A stretch of DNA of 64,000 bases. Origin: Alphaproteobacteria bacterium. GTDB lineage: Bacteria > Pseudomonadota > Alphaproteobacteria > Caulobacterales > Hyphomonadaceae. Below the pieces are notes generated by a model. The model searched no databases. It saw only the letters and a program-made list of their open reading frames with translations, and was not told the DNA's origin. The stretch is taken from contig JAGWYJ010000002.1 of assembly GCA_018969425.1 (NCBI GenBank), positions 62,001-126,000 on the forward strand, given 5' to 3'. The position numbers and the translations under genes were made by a program. This document shows positions 36,505 to 46,532 of this stretch, piece after piece. Every line of letters begins with the position of its first letter. The first letter of the stretch is position 1.

Positions 36505-37239
36505 ATGGCAGACTTTCAGTTCGCTCAGGCTCGTCGCTCGGTCGGCGCGGCCGATATGGCGGTGGACGCCGGCCTGCGCGGCTTTATGCTTGGCGTTTTC
36601 AATAAGATGGCCCTGGGCCTTCTTCTCTCGGCGGTTCTGGCCTTTGTGGCGGGAACGGTTCCCTCGGTGAGCGCTCTGGTCTTTGGGACGCCGTTGCGAT
36701 TTGTCGTCATGTTCGGACCGATCGCGATCCTTCTTATCTCTGGTTTTGTGATGAAGAATCCCTCGCCTCTGGCGTCGGGCCTCATCTACTGGTCTGTGGT
36801 GACCCTGATTGGAACGGGTCTTGGAGCCCTGCTGATCGTTTACGGCGCCCGGCCTGACGGCATGTTGGTGATTGCCAAGGCCTTCCTGACGACAGCAGCC
36901 GCCTTCGGAGCGCTCAGCCTTTGGGGGTATACCACCAAGCGAGACCTGACCGGGTTCGGAACTTTCCTGATCATGGGGCTGATCGGTCTGGTCATCGCAT
37001 CGATTATCAACATGTTCTTCCCGTCTGACATGATGGGGTTCATCATCTCCGTGGCCGGCGTTCTGATTTTTTCCGGACTGACGGCGTTCGACACTCAGCG
37101 CCTCAAGTACACGTACTATGAGCTGGGCGGCGATGCGCGTTCGATGGCTGTGGCGACCAATTACGGTGCGTTGAGCCTCTATCTCAATTTCATCAACTTG
37201 TTTCAGTTCATTCTGTCGTTGATGTCTTCCAGGGATTAA
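36505..37239 (+). CDS. Bax inhibitor-1 / YccA family membrane protein
   Basis: 244-aa polytopic inner-membrane protein with about seven hydrophobic helices, ending with the family-typical FSGLTAFDTQRLKYTYYE and ALSLYLNFINLFQFILSLM. Relatives such as YccA modulate FtsH proteolysis and others leak calcium; the role here is inferred only. ATG 36505 is preceded by AGGAAAGG. A very strong terminator follows, so the gene is monocistronic. Confidence 0.93.
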   Translation: MADFQFAQARRSVGAADMAVDAGLRGFMLGVFNKMALGLLLSAVLAFVAGTVPSVSALVFGTPLRFVVMFGPIAILLISGFVMKNPSPLASGLIYWSVVTLIGTGLGALLIVYGARPDGMLVIAKAFLTTAAAFGALSLWGYTTKRDLTGFGTFLIMGLIGLVIASIINMFFPSDMMGFIISVAGVLIFSGLTAFDTQRLKYTYYELGGDARSMAVATNYGALSLYLNFINLFQFILSLMSSRD

Positions 37240-37269
37240 CAGGCTCCGTCATCGAAACCAAAGGTCGTC

Positions 37270-37303
37270 AGGCCCCGGGCGTGAACCGCCCGGGGCCTTT
37301 CTT
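37270..37303 (+). terminator. Strong intrinsic terminator after the BI-1 family gene
   Basis: GGCCCCGGGCG and CGCCCGGGGCC form a perfect 11-bp stem with a 5-base loop, followed by TTTCTT. Confidence 0.92.
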
Positions 37304-37334
37304 GTGGAAGCCTGTCGGAATGCTTGGGCGAACC

Positions 37335-37688
37335 TCAATCAATAATGTCAAAGCGCCGACGATCGAACACCCTGAGCACCAACTCCAGCTCTCGCCCTCT
37401 CTTCAGGATCTGGCCTGTTGCGTTGACGACGCTCCATGCGCCTTGTTTTCGCGAGAGATCCGGACGTTTTTCGATTGTCCATGTCGGGGCTTCTGACGCG
37501 CGGCGATACATGCAGAATGTGGCGTGATCGGCAAACGCGCCGATAGCATAGTCTCTGAGATCTCCCGACGCCACCAGACGGCCGTAAACCCGCAGAATAG
37601 CGCTCAGCTCCGTTCGATCAAACCACACTTCCCTCGGCGGGCGGGGGGCTCGCAGTCCCCCCGCAGTCCATGACACTGGATCGCTCAT
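37335..37688 (-). CDS. DUF2794 domain protein
   Basis: 117-aa protein of a conserved alphaproteobacterial family of unknown function. Recognisable features are VWFDRTELSAILRVYGRLV, GDLRDYAIGAF, FCMYRRASEAPTWTIEKRPDL and LKRGRELELVLRVFDRR. ATG 37688 gives the family start; the longer ORF-track version adds an unrelated Cys-rich stretch. It converges on the BI-1 gene. Confidence 0.85.
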   Translation of the reverse strand: MSDPVSWTAGGLRAPRPPREVWFDRTELSAILRVYGRLVASGDLRDYAIGAFADHATFCMYRRASEAPTWTIEKRPDLSRKQGAWSVVNATGQILKRGRELELVLRVFDRRRFDIID

Positions 37689-37995
37689 GCGGCCTCCGCC
37701 CCCGTCACGTCCCTCACACTGCCCCAAAAGGCGGGCTGTCGCCAAGGCTCGTTGGGCGCCGAGGAAATCGCAGTCTGAACACAATTCGGACTAGCGAAAG
37801 TCGTTAATCAGGGTCAGATTCAACCTTGTCGGGCGGATGGTTAATCTGCTGACCTTGGACCCAACAGCCCCCCAGCCCCCCAGGGTTGCGGAATATCGGT
37901 CCGCCCGACACCGTTGCGGCCGAGCCGTTTTGCCTGACGCTTAGGTCATTCAAAGACCCAGGACAAACCCGGTCTGACCCGGATCATGGCGGAGC
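37689..37995 (-). other. Non-coding gap between DUF1223 and DUF2794 genes
   Basis: About 307 bases with runs of C and G and no supportable gene or clear terminator. It presumably holds the DUF2794 promoter. Confidence 0.4.
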
Positions 37996-38706
37996 CTAGC
38001 GCTTTTCAGCAACGCCGACGACAACCCCGCTTGGCCCCCCCGACTGAACGAGAACAGCGCACCCGCTGTCGCACCGGGCTTTGAAGCTCACAGAGCCGCC
38101 CTTCCAATCTCCGAGCGCCTGAAGGTTAGTGACGAGGTTATAATAGTTCATGGCTTTTCCAGCATTCGCCCCGCCTCCCGGCGTGACTGACGTCATGCCG
38201 GGTCGGAACCGGACTAGGGTCACCCGGGCCGTTCCCTCGAAGCTTCCGCTGATGTCAATCTGATCTCGCCCGATGGTGATTCGAGCGGGGTAGGGGGTCA
38301 AATCTCTGACGGCGAACTTGTCCGCTATGGGCTTCAGATTGGTGCCGGATCCATGAAGACGTCCGCTATAGACGATCTGGGGTGTGTACGGTCCTCTGTG
38401 GCCGAGGGCGCGATTATAGTCCTTCTGCCGCGCGGCGAACTCCGGCTTCGCGAATGTGTCGTCCCACCCTAGATAGTCCCAATATCCCACCGGATAGGTC
38501 ATCGCGATCACGTCGCTTCGCTTGGCGAGGAAAGCGACATTTTCATTGGCTACGGGGCACTTTCCGCAGTTTTGGCTCGAAAACAGCTCGATGACGACCG
38601 GACGTTCCGGTCGTTCTGGCACATTGAAGGATCTCTCTCCCAACGCAGACGGCGAAATCGCAAGGGCGAGAAGAGCCGTCAGCAGGCGCGCTATCGGAAA
38701 CGTCAT
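37996..38706 (-). CDS. DUF1223 thioredoxin-fold exported protein
   Basis: 236-aa protein with an N-terminal signal peptide (LLTALLALAISPSALG) and a thioredoxin-like domain starting VVIELFSSQNCGKCPVANE with a CxxC motif. The family is common in alphaproteobacteria next to acnA, as here (77 bases downstream on the same strand). Function is not established; a periplasmic redox role is inferred from the fold and the neighbouring cytochrome c maturation genes. Confidence 0.88.
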   Translation of the reverse strand: MTFPIARLLTALLALAISPSALGERSFNVPERPERPVVIELFSSQNCGKCPVANENVAFLAKRSDVIAMTYPVGYWDYLGWDDTFAKPEFAARQKDYNRALGHRGPYTPQIVYSGRLHGSGTNLKPIADKFAVRDLTPYPARITIGRDQIDISGSFEGTARVTLVRFRPGMTSVTPGGGANAGKAMNYYNLVTNLQALGDWKGGSVSFKARCDSGCAVLVQSGGPSGVVVGVAEKR

Positions 38707-38783
38707 GCCTCCCCGTTACCTTTCCCGCTCCCGCCTCCCGAATCAACAAGGCGTGAGCCTAGCAGAGGAAGCCTACGTCCGCC

Positions 38784-41465
38784 TCACGCCTCACCGGCGA
38801 GGGATCGCAACACATAGTGCAGGATGCCTCCATGTCGGAAATAGTCGAGCTCATTTTCGGTGTCGATGCGGACTTTAGCGTCGAATGACCGACTTGAGCC
38901 GTCAGGATAAGACACCTCGACCGAAACCGTCTGACGAGGTGAGAGAGCGCTGACCCCTGCAATGGAGATATGCTCCGCCCCACTGAGACCGAGTGAGGAC
39001 CATGTTTCGCCTTCCGAGAACTGAAGAGGAAGGACGCCCATTCCGATCAGATTGGACCGATGAATGCGCTCGAAGCTTTCCGCTATAACCGCCCGAACGC
39101 CGAGCAATCGCGTGCCTTTTGCCGCCCAGTCCCGAGACGAACCGGTTCCGTATTCCTTGCCTGCGAAGATGACGAGGGACGCTGATGCCGCCAGATAGTC
39201 CATAGCCGCATCATAAATCGCCTTCTGTTCCCCTGAGGGGAAGACTTTTGTGACGCCGCCCTCCACGCCCTTCACCATGGCGTTCTTGATCCGGATATTG
39301 GCGAAGGTTCCGCGCATCATGACTTCATGATTTCCGCGACGGGCGCCATAGGAGTTGAACTCAGTGACTGGGACGTGTCTCTCACGAAGATAGCGTCCGG
39401 CAGGAGAAGAGGCGGCGATATCGCCGGCTGGAGAGATGTGGTCGGTGGTGATGGAATCTCCAAACAGACCCAGGATGCGCGCCCCTCGGATATCTGTCAG
39501 GGGATCAGGGGTCATGGAGATCGTTTCAAAGTAAGGCGGATTCTGCACGTAGGTCGACCCGGCCGGCCAGTCATACGTCTCACCGCCAGAGACCCGGATC
39601 GCCTGCCAGTGCTCGTCGCCCTTGAAAACATCGCCGTAACGCGAGGCGAACATTTCTGCTGTGACGTGCCTGCGCACAGTCTCGGCTATTTCCGCTGTGC
39701 TCGGCCAGATGTCGGCGAGGAAAACAGGCTGACCCGACGGATCGTGTCCGATCGGGTCTTTGGCAAGATCTATCGTCATCGAGCCGGCGATCGCGTAGGC
39801 GACAACCAGGGGCGGCGAGGCGAGATAGTTGGCCCGTACATCCGGATTGACGCGACCTTCGAAGTTCCGATTTCCGGAAAGCACGGCTGCAGCGACGATG
39901 TCGCCCGAGTTGATGGCGCTCGAGATCGCCTCAGGCAGAGGCCCTGAGTTGCCAATGCAAGTGGTGCATCCGTATCCGACCAGATTGAAACCCAGAGCGT
40001 CGAGATCGTCCTGCAGGCCCGCTTTGGCGAGGTAATCGGTTACAACCTGAGAGCCGGGAGCGAGAGAGGTCTTCACCCAGGGCTTTGAGCGAAGCCCTCG
40101 TTGACGTGCGTTCCGAGCCAGCAGGCCGGCGGCGATCAGCACGGAGGGATTGGAGGTATTGGTGCAGGAGGTGATGGCCGCGATCACCACATCGCCATGG
40201 CGGATCGCGTAGTCGGTTCCCGCCACAGGGCTCTTGGCTTCAGCGTCCTTGACATTGAATTCCTTGGCCAGAGAGGACGCAAAATTGGACGCCGCCTGTC
40301 TGAGAACGATCCGGTCCTGAGGTCGCTTGGGCCCAGCGAGAGAAGGCTCGACACTGGAGAGATCCAGACTGAGCGTATCCGTGAAGACCGGCTCCGCCAT
40401 GTCTTCGCGCCACATCCCCTGCGCCTTAGCATAGGCTTCCACCAGAGCGACGGTATCCGACTTTCGACCGGTGGATGCGAGGAAATTGATCGTTTCTCGC
40501 GAAATCGGAAAGAATCCGCATGTCGCGCCGTATTCGGGCGCCATATTCGCGATTGTCGCCTCGTCTTCAAGCGACAGCCCGTCCAGGCCGGGGCCATAGA
40601 ATTCGACGAATTTTCCAACCACTCCCTTCTTCCGGAGCATTTGGGTGACGGTAAGGACGAGGTCGGTAGCTGTCGCCCCCTCAGGCAGCTTTCCGGTGAG
40701 CTTGAAGCCGACCACTTCAGGGATAAGCATCGAAACGGGCTGTCCAAGCATCGCCGCTTCCGCTTCGATCCCGCCTACGCCCCAACCGAGGACTGACAAT
40801 CCATTGATCATCGTCGTATGGCTGTCTGTCCCCACGCAGGTATCGGGGAAGGCGACTGTCTGGCCGTCTTCGTCCTTGGTCCAGACGGTTTGCGCCAGGT
40901 ATTCGAGGTTCACCTGATGACAAATGCCGGTGCCGGGAGGCACGACCCGGAAGTTGTCGAATGCGGACTGCCCCCAGCGCAGGAACTCATAGCGCTCCAT
41001 ATTGCGCTCGTACTCCCTCGCGACGTTCTGACTGAACGCATCAGGCTTTCCGAAATAGTCCACCATCACGGAGTGATCGATCACCAGGTCAACCGGCACC
41101 AGAGGGTTGATCGCCTTGGGGCTGGCCCCGAGCCTCGTAGCCGCATCACGCATGGCGGCCAGATCGACCACAGCGGGGACACCTGTGAAATCCTGCATCA
41201 GCACCCGGGCCGGGCGGTAGGCGATCTCAACCTCTGCCTTGCCTTTATCCGAAAGCCAGGCTGCGAACGCCCGGATGTCGGCCTGGGTGACGGTTTTGCC
41301 ATCCTCAAATCGCAGCAGGTTTTCCAGCAAGACCTTGAGAGACGCCGGCAGGCGGGCGATGTCTCCAAGTCCGTTTTGCGCGGCGGCCTCAAGGCTGTAA
41401 TAGGAGTAAGTCCTGTCTCCCACCTTCAGGGTGCGGCGGGACTTGAAACTATCGAGAGACGGCAT
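38784..41465 (-). CDS. acnA: Aconitate hydratase A
   Basis: TCA-cycle Fe-S enzyme isomerising citrate and isocitrate. The 893-aa protein has the AcnA/IRP architecture, with [15 protein letters not shown], the cluster ligands in [12 protein letters not shown] and [14 protein letters not shown], and the swivel-domain [20 protein letters not shown] and [15 protein letters not shown] segments. ATG 41465 is the family start ([13 protein letters not shown]). It is divergent from ccmA, a conserved alphaproteobacterial arrangement. Confidence 0.98.
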   Translation of the reverse strand: MPSLDSFKSRRTLKVGDRTYSYYSLEAAAQNGLGDIARLPASLKVLLENLLRFEDGKTVTQADIRAFAAWLSDKGKAEVEIAYRPARVLMQDFTGVPAVVDLAAMRDAATRLGASPKAINPLVPVDLVIDHSVMVDYFGKPDAFSQNVAREYERNMERYEFLRWGQSAFDNFRVVPPGTGICHQVNLEYLAQTVWTKDEDGQTVAFPDTCVGTDSHTTMINGLSVLGWGVGGIEAEAAMLGQPVSMLIPEVVGFKLTGKLPEGATATDLVLTVTQMLRKKGVVGKFVEFYGPGLDGLSLEDEATIANMAPEYGATCGFFPISRETINFLASTGRKSDTVALVEAYAKAQGMWREDMAEPVFTDTLSLDLSSVEPSLAGPKRPQDRIVLRQAASNFASSLAKEFNVKDAEAKSPVAGTDYAIRHGDVVIAAITSCTNTSNPSVLIAAGLLARNARQRGLRSKPWVKTSLAPGSQVVTDYLAKAGLQDDLDALGFNLVGYGCTTCIGNSGPLPEAISSAINSGDIVAAAVLSGNRNFEGRVNPDVRANYLASPPLVVAYAIAGSMTIDLAKDPIGHDPSGQPVFLADIWPSTAEIAETVRRHVTAEMFASRYGDVFKGDEHWQAIRVSGGETYDWPAGSTYVQNPPYFETISMTPDPLTDIRGARILGLFGDSITTDHISPAGDIAASSPAGRYLRERHVPVTEFNSYGARRGNHEVMMRGTFANIRIKNAMVKGVEGGVTKVFPSGEQKAIYDAAMDYLAASASLVIFAGKEYGTGSSRDWAAKGTRLLGVRAVIAESFERIHRSNLIGMGVLPLQFSEGETWSSLGLSGAEHISIAGVSALSPRQTVSVEVSYPDGSSRSFDAKVRIDTENELDYFRHGGILHYVLRSLAGEA

Positions 41466-41587
41466 GGCGGGTGCACCCTTATTGGGGTTCGGACAAAGGG
41501 GGGTCGGGGGGCCTATCCCTCCGGCTTTGGGGGCGTTCCTATAGGAACGCGCTTGGCTGCGCAATTGAACCTGAAAGGGTAAAGGAA

Positions 41588-42244
41588 GTGACGAACGCCG
41601 GACGATTTGGGGCGGTGATCACAATCGACGCTTTGGCGGCCCAACGGGGCGTCCGGATGTTGTTTGAGGGGCTGAGCTTTCGGGTCGAACCGGGGGAGGT
41701 TGCGGAACTCCGCGGGCCGAACGGCTCCGGCAAAACGACTTTACTCAGGATCATGGCGGGCCTGACGCGTCCTTACGCGGGATCTGTTTCGATCGAAATG
41801 GACGATCAGGATGCCCCACGCCACTATCTCGGACACGCCGACGGCGTGAAACCCAATGAAACGGCTCTCGAACAGGTTTGTTTTTGGGCGCGTTTTTTTG
41901 GTCAACCCGAGGGGGCGGCTCATCGAGCGCTGGAACGAATGGGGCTCAAATCGCGCGCTCGGGTGCCGGGTCGGGGTCTGTCGGCCGGTCAAAGGCGGCG
42001 TCTCGCCCTGACCCGGCTGCTTCTCGACGACAGACCTGTCTGGCTTCTGGATGAACCGGTCTCGGCGCTGGATGTCGAGGGCAGGGTCTGCGTCGAGGCC
42101 CTCATTGCTGAACATGCTTCGGCTGGGGGGATTGTCGTCGCCGCCATGCATGGCCCGAGCCTTGCCGGGGCCCGCATTGTGGATTTGTCTGCGATTGGCC
42201 CGGGCGGCCCTGTTTCTCCATCCGGCGCGAGGACTTTGGGATGA
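41588..42244 (+). CDS. ccmA: Heme exporter ATP-binding protein CcmA
   Basis: ATPase of the CcmAB(C) system of cytochrome c maturation, which releases holo-CcmE. The 218-aa protein has Walker [15 protein letters not shown], the signature [17 protein letters not shown] and Walker [13 protein letters not shown]. The GTG at 41588 lies just after AAAGG-type purine tracts; the ORF-track extension upstream overlaps the acnA start and is unlikely. The stop overlaps ccmB by four bases. Confidence 0.94.
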   Translation: MTNAGRFGAVITIDALAAQRGVRMLFEGLSFRVEPGEVAELRGPNGSGKTTLLRIMAGLTRPYAGSVSIEMDDQDAPRHYLGHADGVKPNETALEQVCFWARFFGQPEGAAHRALERMGLKSRARVPGRGLSAGQRRRLALTRLLLDDRPVWLLDEPVSALDVEGRVCVEALIAEHASAGGIVVAAMHGPSLAGARIVDLSAIGPGGPVSPSGARTLG

Positions 42245-42912
42245 TCCTTTCAGGGGCGGGCGCGGTGTTCGTCCGCGAATTGAAGCAGGCCTGGTCGGGG
42301 GGCGGAGGGGTATCCCTGCCGCTTGGTTTCTTCGCGGGCGCCTGCAGCCTCACCCCCTTGTCGCTGGGGCCCGAAGCCGATCTTCTCCGGGCGGCGGGTC
42401 CAGGGGTGCTTTGGATAGCTTTGGCGCTGTCCAGCCTGTTGCCGATGGAGCGGCTTTTCCAGGCCGATCTCGAGGATGGCACTCTGGACGCTTACGCCGG
42501 GTCAGGCGTATCCCTCGAGTGGATCGTCGCTGCGAAGACGGCCGCACACTGGGTCTCGACCGGTCTGCCTCTGGCTCTGATAGCCCCAGTTCTCTGGATC
42601 ATGTTGCAGGGTCCTGTGAGTTCAATGTTTCAGGTTGCGATAGTGTCATCCATCGGGTCTGCGGCTTTCTTCTTTTTTGGCGCGATCGGAGCGGCATTGA
42701 CTGCCGGAGTGCGTCGAGGCGGTCTTCTCATCACCCTGGTCGCGCTCCCGCTTTACTGTCCGGCGATGATTTTTGGCTCAGCGGCGCTTTATGGCGCGGC
42801 CTCCGGGGGCGACTGGACCTCTCCATTGATGCTAACATCGGCGGCGGCGTTGTTTGCGATTGCCTGTTCGCCTTTCGCATCCGCCTCCGCTCTCAGAGCG
42901 GCGATCGATTAG
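42241..42912 (+). CDS. ccmB: Heme exporter membrane protein CcmB
   Basis: 223-aa inner-membrane protein with about six helices. Family features include FVRELKQAWSGGGG at the N-terminus, FQADLEDGTLD and LPLYCPAMIFGSAAL. It starts within the ccmA stop (ATGA overlap) and is followed 12 bases later by ccmC. Confidence 0.94.
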   Translation: MILSGAGAVFVRELKQAWSGGGGVSLPLGFFAGACSLTPLSLGPEADLLRAAGPGVLWIALALSSLLPMERLFQADLEDGTLDAYAGSGVSLEWIVAAKTAAHWVSTGLPLALIAPVLWIMLQGPVSSMFQVAIVSSIGSAAFFFFGAIGAALTAGVRRGGLLITLVALPLYCPAMIFGSAALYGAASGGDWTSPLMLTSAAALFAIACSPFASASALRAAID

Positions 42913-42924
42913 AGGAGAACCACA

Positions 42925-43653
42925 GTGGCCATTATGACGGTCTTTGCAAACCCCCACAGGTTCATGTCGGTCTCGCGGCCGTTTGCCTGGATCTTCACCG
43001 TCGCCGGGGTCGCCCTGATAGGTGTCGGCGTTTACATGGGGTTATTTCTTGCTCCTGCGGACGCCCGGCAGGGTGACGCGGCGAGGATCATGTTTGTTCA
43101 TGTCCCGTCTGCGTGGCTGTCGATGTTCGCTTTTGCCTTCATGGCGGGCGCCAGTCTTGTGTCGCTGGTCTGGCGTCATGCCCTTGCGGATGTCGCTGCG
43201 AAGTCTGCAGCTCCCTGTGGGGCGGCGTTCACGGCTTTGTGCCTGACCACCGGTTCGATTTGGGGTTATCCGATCTGGGGGACCTGGTGGGAGTGGGACG
43301 GTCGAATGACATCGGTTCTGATTCTGTTTTTCATCTACCTTGGTTACATCGCGCTTTGGCAGGCCATGGACACGCCCCAGAAGGCTTCGAGAGCGGCGGC
43401 GGTGTTGTGCTTGGTTGGCGCTGTCAACCTTCCCATCATCAAGTTTTCCGTGGAGTGGTGGAACACCCTGCACCAGACGGCGACCTTCTTTACCGGAGAC
43501 AATAACGCGACCTACGGTTTCAAGGCCCCGATGTATGTGGTGGCCCTGGGCTATCTCTCTCTCTTCGGCGGGCTGACGCTTTTCAACATGCGCGCAGAGA
43601 TTCTTCTGACACGAGCTGAGATGCGTCTTCAGCGCCGCCTCGCTCTTGGATGA
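42925..43653 (+). CDS. ccmC: Heme-handling protein CcmC
   Basis: 242-aa inner-membrane protein that delivers heme to CcmE. The tryptophan-rich periplasmic motif WGTWWEWDGRMTS is intact, and the flanking histidines are present (MFVHVPSAWLSMF and WWNTLHQTATF). The GTG start at 42925 has GAGGAG upstream. Confidence 0.96.
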   Translation: MAIMTVFANPHRFMSVSRPFAWIFTVAGVALIGVGVYMGLFLAPADARQGDAARIMFVHVPSAWLSMFAFAFMAGASLVSLVWRHALADVAAKSAAPCGAAFTALCLTTGSIWGYPIWGTWWEWDGRMTSVLILFFIYLGYIALWQAMDTPQKASRAAAVLCLVGAVNLPIIKFSVEWWNTLHQTATFFTGDNNATYGFKAPMYVVALGYLSLFGGLTLFNMRAEILLTRAEMRLQRRLALG

Positions 43654-43657
43654 CCTC

Positions 43658-43822
43658 ATGTTCGACTATGACAAATACGCTCCATACGTTTTCTGGTCCT
43701 ACGGTATCGCCGCAGTCGTGCTGACGGGCGTCATTGTCTGGACGTTCGTTCGAGTGCGGGCGGCTCACAGGGCCCTCGCAGACGCGGAGGACGAGACCGT
43801 CGAAAAAGGGAGAGAGGAATGA
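43658..43822 (+). CDS. ccmD: Heme exporter protein CcmD
   Basis: 54-aa protein missed by the ORF track. It begins MFDYDKYAPYVFWSYGIAAV, has one transmembrane helix and a charged cytoplasmic tail, and sits exactly between ccmC and ccmG, with ATGA overlap to ccmG. CcmD helps release holo-CcmE from CcmABC. Confidence 0.93.
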   Translation: MFDYDKYAPYVFWSYGIAAVVLTGVIVWTFVRVRAAHRALADAEDETVEKGREE

Positions 43823-44352
43823 CCCGCTGGGCGGCTCTCGCCCCTCTTGTTCTGCTGGCGGCGCTTGTGGTCGTCGGCGTGGTTCGACTGACGGATGATG
43901 ATCCGGCGCCGAAAACGTTTGCGTCTCCAGAGCGCCTCGCGCCTGATGTATCTGCGCCTGGATTAGCCGGCGGCGAGGTTAGGATATCCGCCTTTGGCGG
44001 GCGTCCTGTCCTTGTCAATTTCTGGGCCACCTGGTGCACGCCCTGCAAGGCGGAGCATCCTTTGCTCCTCTCGATGAAGGCTGAGGGCGCGGAGATCCTC
44101 GGCGTTCTGCACAAAGACCAGCCTGATCTTGCGCGGAGATTGCTGGTCGAGGATGGCGATCCCTTCGCTGCGGTCGCGCTTGATCCGACAGGCGACATCA
44201 GCATGGCCTTCGGCATCAGCGGTGTGCCCGAAACATTTCTGATCAATTCGGAGGGGCGCATTGTGAAGTCGCTGCGTGGACCGCTCGATGCAGGAAAGGC
44301 CCAAGAGTTCTTGGAAGCCTGGCGTCGTGAAGGCGGCCAATCGGCGCCGTGA
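43819..44352 (+). CDS. ccmG: Cytochrome c maturation thiol:disulfide oxidoreductase CcmG/DsbE
   Basis: 177-aa membrane-anchored periplasmic thioredoxin-like protein that reduces apocytochrome c or CcmH. One N-terminal helix is followed by a thioredoxin fold with the active site NFWATWCTPCKAEHP and the cis-proline loop GVPETFLI. It ends the ccmABCDG run; ccmE, ccmF and ccmH are not in the window. Confidence 0.95.
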   Translation: MTRWAALAPLVLLAALVVVGVVRLTDDDPAPKTFASPERLAPDVSAPGLAGGEVRISAFGGRPVLVNFWATWCTPCKAEHPLLLSMKAEGAEILGVLHKDQPDLARRLLVEDGDPFAAVALDPTGDISMAFGISGVPETFLINSEGRIVKSLRGPLDAGKAQEFLEAWRREGGQSAP

Positions 44353-44423
44353 ACAATACACAGACCTCATAGAGAGTTCGGATTGTAGCCTGCGCTCTTC
44401 GGTGAGCGAACTGGAGAGAGTTG

Positions 44424-44936
44424 ATGCCGGACGTCTCGTTCACTCTTGCGACGCCTTCAGGAGACGACCGACTGAGGCGTGTATGCGACAGCTGCGGCTT
44501 CATTGATTACGTCAATCCCCGGATTGTCGCCGGATCGGTCGCTGTGGCGAGGGGCGCTATTCTTCTTTGCCGCCGCGCAATTGAGCCGAGACGAGGCTTC
44601 TGGACCCTGCCGGCGGGATACATGGAGGAAGGAGAGAGTGTTGAGCAGGCGGTGTGCCGGGAGGCCCGCGAAGAAGCCATGGCCGACCTGCGTCTGGATG
44701 GCCTTCTGGGCCTCTATTCCATTCCGAGGATCAGTCAGGTCCAGGTCATGTATCGAGCCGAGCTTTTGAACGCGCCGTCCCCGGGTCCTGAAAGCCTCGA
44801 AGTTGGAATGTTCGCCTGGCAGGACATTCCGTGGACTGAACTCGCGTTTCCGTCTGTTCGTTGGGCACTCGAAGACTATGATCGCACGCGAACTTTGAAG
44901 GCGTTTCCTCCAGCGGTGCGCACAGCCCAGTCCTGA
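44424..44936 (+). CDS. NUDIX hydrolase with N-terminal zinc ribbon half-site
   Basis: 170-aa pyrophosphohydrolase. The Nudix box is GYMEEGESVEQAVCREAREEA, followed by beta strands typical of NUDIX proteins. The N-terminus carries CDSCGFIDYVNPRIVAG, a segment seen in NADH-pyrophosphatase-related proteins. Substrate unknown. ATG 44424 is preferred over the TTG listed. It stands 71 bases after ccmG and converges on yciB. Confidence 0.88.
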   Translation: MPDVSFTLATPSGDDRLRRVCDSCGFIDYVNPRIVAGSVAVARGAILLCRRAIEPRRGFWTLPAGYMEEGESVEQAVCREAREEAMADLRLDGLLGLYSIPRISQVQVMYRAELLNAPSPGPESLEVGMFAWQDIPWTELAFPSVRWALEDYDRTRTLKAFPPAVRTAQS

Positions 44937-44962
44937 ATACTGCAGCGGTTTGTCCGTTCGGA

Positions 44963-45619
44963 TTAGGTGTCCGAGGATTTCGGGGTTCCGGTGTTCCCAT
45001 CCGAATCCTGCGGAGGAATCTGGTGCTTGAGCAGGAACGGAAGATTGAGCGCCATGAAGGCGATCGATAGGGGCAGGGTAAGGAATATCTTGGAATTCGA
45101 CCAGACATCTTCGGAAAATGTCCGCCACATGAATTCGTTCAGTCCCGCAAGGACCACGTAGAACCCCGCCCACCGAAGGGCGAACGTTCTCCAGGCGGCG
45201 TCTGGAAGGTGAAACGCGTGTTCGAAAGCAGTCTTCCAGATATTCCGACCGATCGCGAGACTGCCCAGAATGACTGCGGCGAATAGCAGGTTGATGATTG
45301 TCGGCTTGTAGTAGGCGAACCGCGGATCCTGAAGGTAAAGCGTGAGGCCTCCGAACACCATCACGACGACCCCGGTTAGGATGAGCATGGGCGGCAGGCG
45401 ACGCCCCTTGGATATCGTAAAGAGAATAACTCCGGCGATAGCGGCCATGAAGACGCCTGTCGCCCAGTAGATGGCGTTTTCCTTTGAAAGCGCTCCCGAT
45501 CCTTCAGGGAAGCGGCGAACAACATTGTATACGACGACAAAGGCCAGGACCGGTCCCAGATCGGTCCAAAGTCCCCCAGCCCCTGTCGCAGGCGGTTTAG
45601 GTGAAGTGGAGGTCGTCAT
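44963..45619 (-). CDS. yciB: Inner-membrane septation protein A family (YciB/IspZ)
   Basis: 218-aa polytopic membrane protein with about five to six helices. The family blocks AIYWATGVFMAAIAG, LTLYLQDPRFAYYKPTIINLLFA and LNEFMWRTFSEDVWSNSKIF are clear. YciB is linked to cell-envelope synthesis and septation. It is the last gene of the dapF-mtaB-ftsY-EamA-yciB run. Confidence 0.94.
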   Translation of the reverse strand: MTTSTSPKPPATGAGGLWTDLGPVLAFVVVYNVVRRFPEGSGALSKENAIYWATGVFMAAIAGVILFTISKGRRLPPMLILTGVVVMVFGGLTLYLQDPRFAYYKPTIINLLFAAVILGSLAIGRNIWKTAFEHAFHLPDAAWRTFALRWAGFYVVLAGLNEFMWRTFSEDVWSNSKIFLTLPLSIAFMALNLPFLLKHQIPPQDSDGNTGTPKSSDT

Positions 45620-45673
45620 AAGGTCTCCGGACCAGCGCAGTTGTTATGATGGCGATCATCAGCCGACAAAGTG

Positions 45674-46531
45674 TTAGCCCATTTGTCCGATCTGCATAAG
45701 TGCGAGCCCCGCGCACAGGCAGAGAGCTGAAAGACTTCGTTTGAGCCCGAAGCCTTCTTTCAGAACAAGCCAACCCATGATCGAGGCGAAGACCACCGCC
45801 GTTTCCCGGGTCGCGGAGATGTATGCGACATTCGTGACTGAAAATCCGTAGAGCGCCAGAGAGAATGAGAGAAGTGAGAGAAGGCCTGCTGCAAAACCCG
45901 GCTTCAGAACCCCGGTCATGGCGCGCAGATACGACCCGCCCCGTGTGACGACGGCCGCTGAGGTGACGCCGATCCAGTCAAGGAGAAACAGCCAAACGAT
46001 GAACGTCCAGGGTGACTCAGCACTCCGGACGCCCGCAGCGTCGATGACGTTGTAAAGCCCGATGCATGCCCCCGTGGCGACGGCCCATGATACGGCGGCT
46101 CTGTCTCCCGGCCCTGGCGCTTCCCGCGGTGCGACGAAAAACGCCACGGATGCGCTGGCGACTGCCAGACCCGCAAGGGCTGGAACAGGGAGACGTTCAT
46201 TCAGGAACAGAGCGGCTCCGGCGGCGGTCAGAAGAGGGGCTGAACCTCTCATGATAGGAAAGACCAGCGATAGGTCTCCTTTAGAGAGAGCCCGGATGAG
46301 TGCGGTCTGATAGAGCCAGTGGGCGGGCAGTGAGATACAGAGAAGAGCAATGGTTTCGGGCCCGGGCGTCGGAACCAGAAAGGCTCCCGGAAGCACCAGG
46401 GCTGCGGCGCTCATCGCCATCACGCCGCGCGTGACAAGGATGTCGCCGCCTGACTTGACGAGGGTGTTCGCCGCCGCGAGCGAGAGCGCAGACCCAAGTC
46501 CGATGGCGAGGGCGGTCAGGCCGTCGGTCAC
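45674..46531 (-). CDS. EamA/DMT-family transporter
   Basis: 285-aa membrane protein of about ten helices arranged as two EamA repeats (for example LVFPIMRGSAPLLTAAGAALFLNERLPVPA in the first half and TRETAVVFASIMGWLVLKEGF in the second). Substrate cannot be predicted. It begins one base after the ftsY stop, so the genes are probably co-transcribed. Confidence 0.9.
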   Translation of the reverse strand: MTDGLTALAIGLGSALSLAAANTLVKSGGDILVTRGVMAMSAAALVLPGAFLVPTPGPETIALLCISLPAHWLYQTALIRALSKGDLSLVFPIMRGSAPLLTAAGAALFLNERLPVPALAGLAVASASVAFFVAPREAPGPGDRAAVSWAVATGACIGLYNVIDAAGVRSAESPWTFIVWLFLLDWIGVTSAAVVTRGGSYLRAMTGVLKPGFAAGLLSLLSFSLALYGFSVTNVAYISATRETAVVFASIMGWLVLKEGFGLKRSLSALCLCAGLALMQIGQMG

Positions 46532-46532
46532 A

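Noticed and set aside
39327-39947. 206-aa plus-strand ORF inside acnA
   Set aside because: It lies opposite the conserved swivel-domain coding sequence and has no recognisable domain.
42051-43076. 341-aa plus-strand ORF across ccmA, ccmB and ccmC
   Set aside because: Arg/Ser/Gly-rich composition, no family features, and it overlaps three confidently identified ccm genes in another frame.
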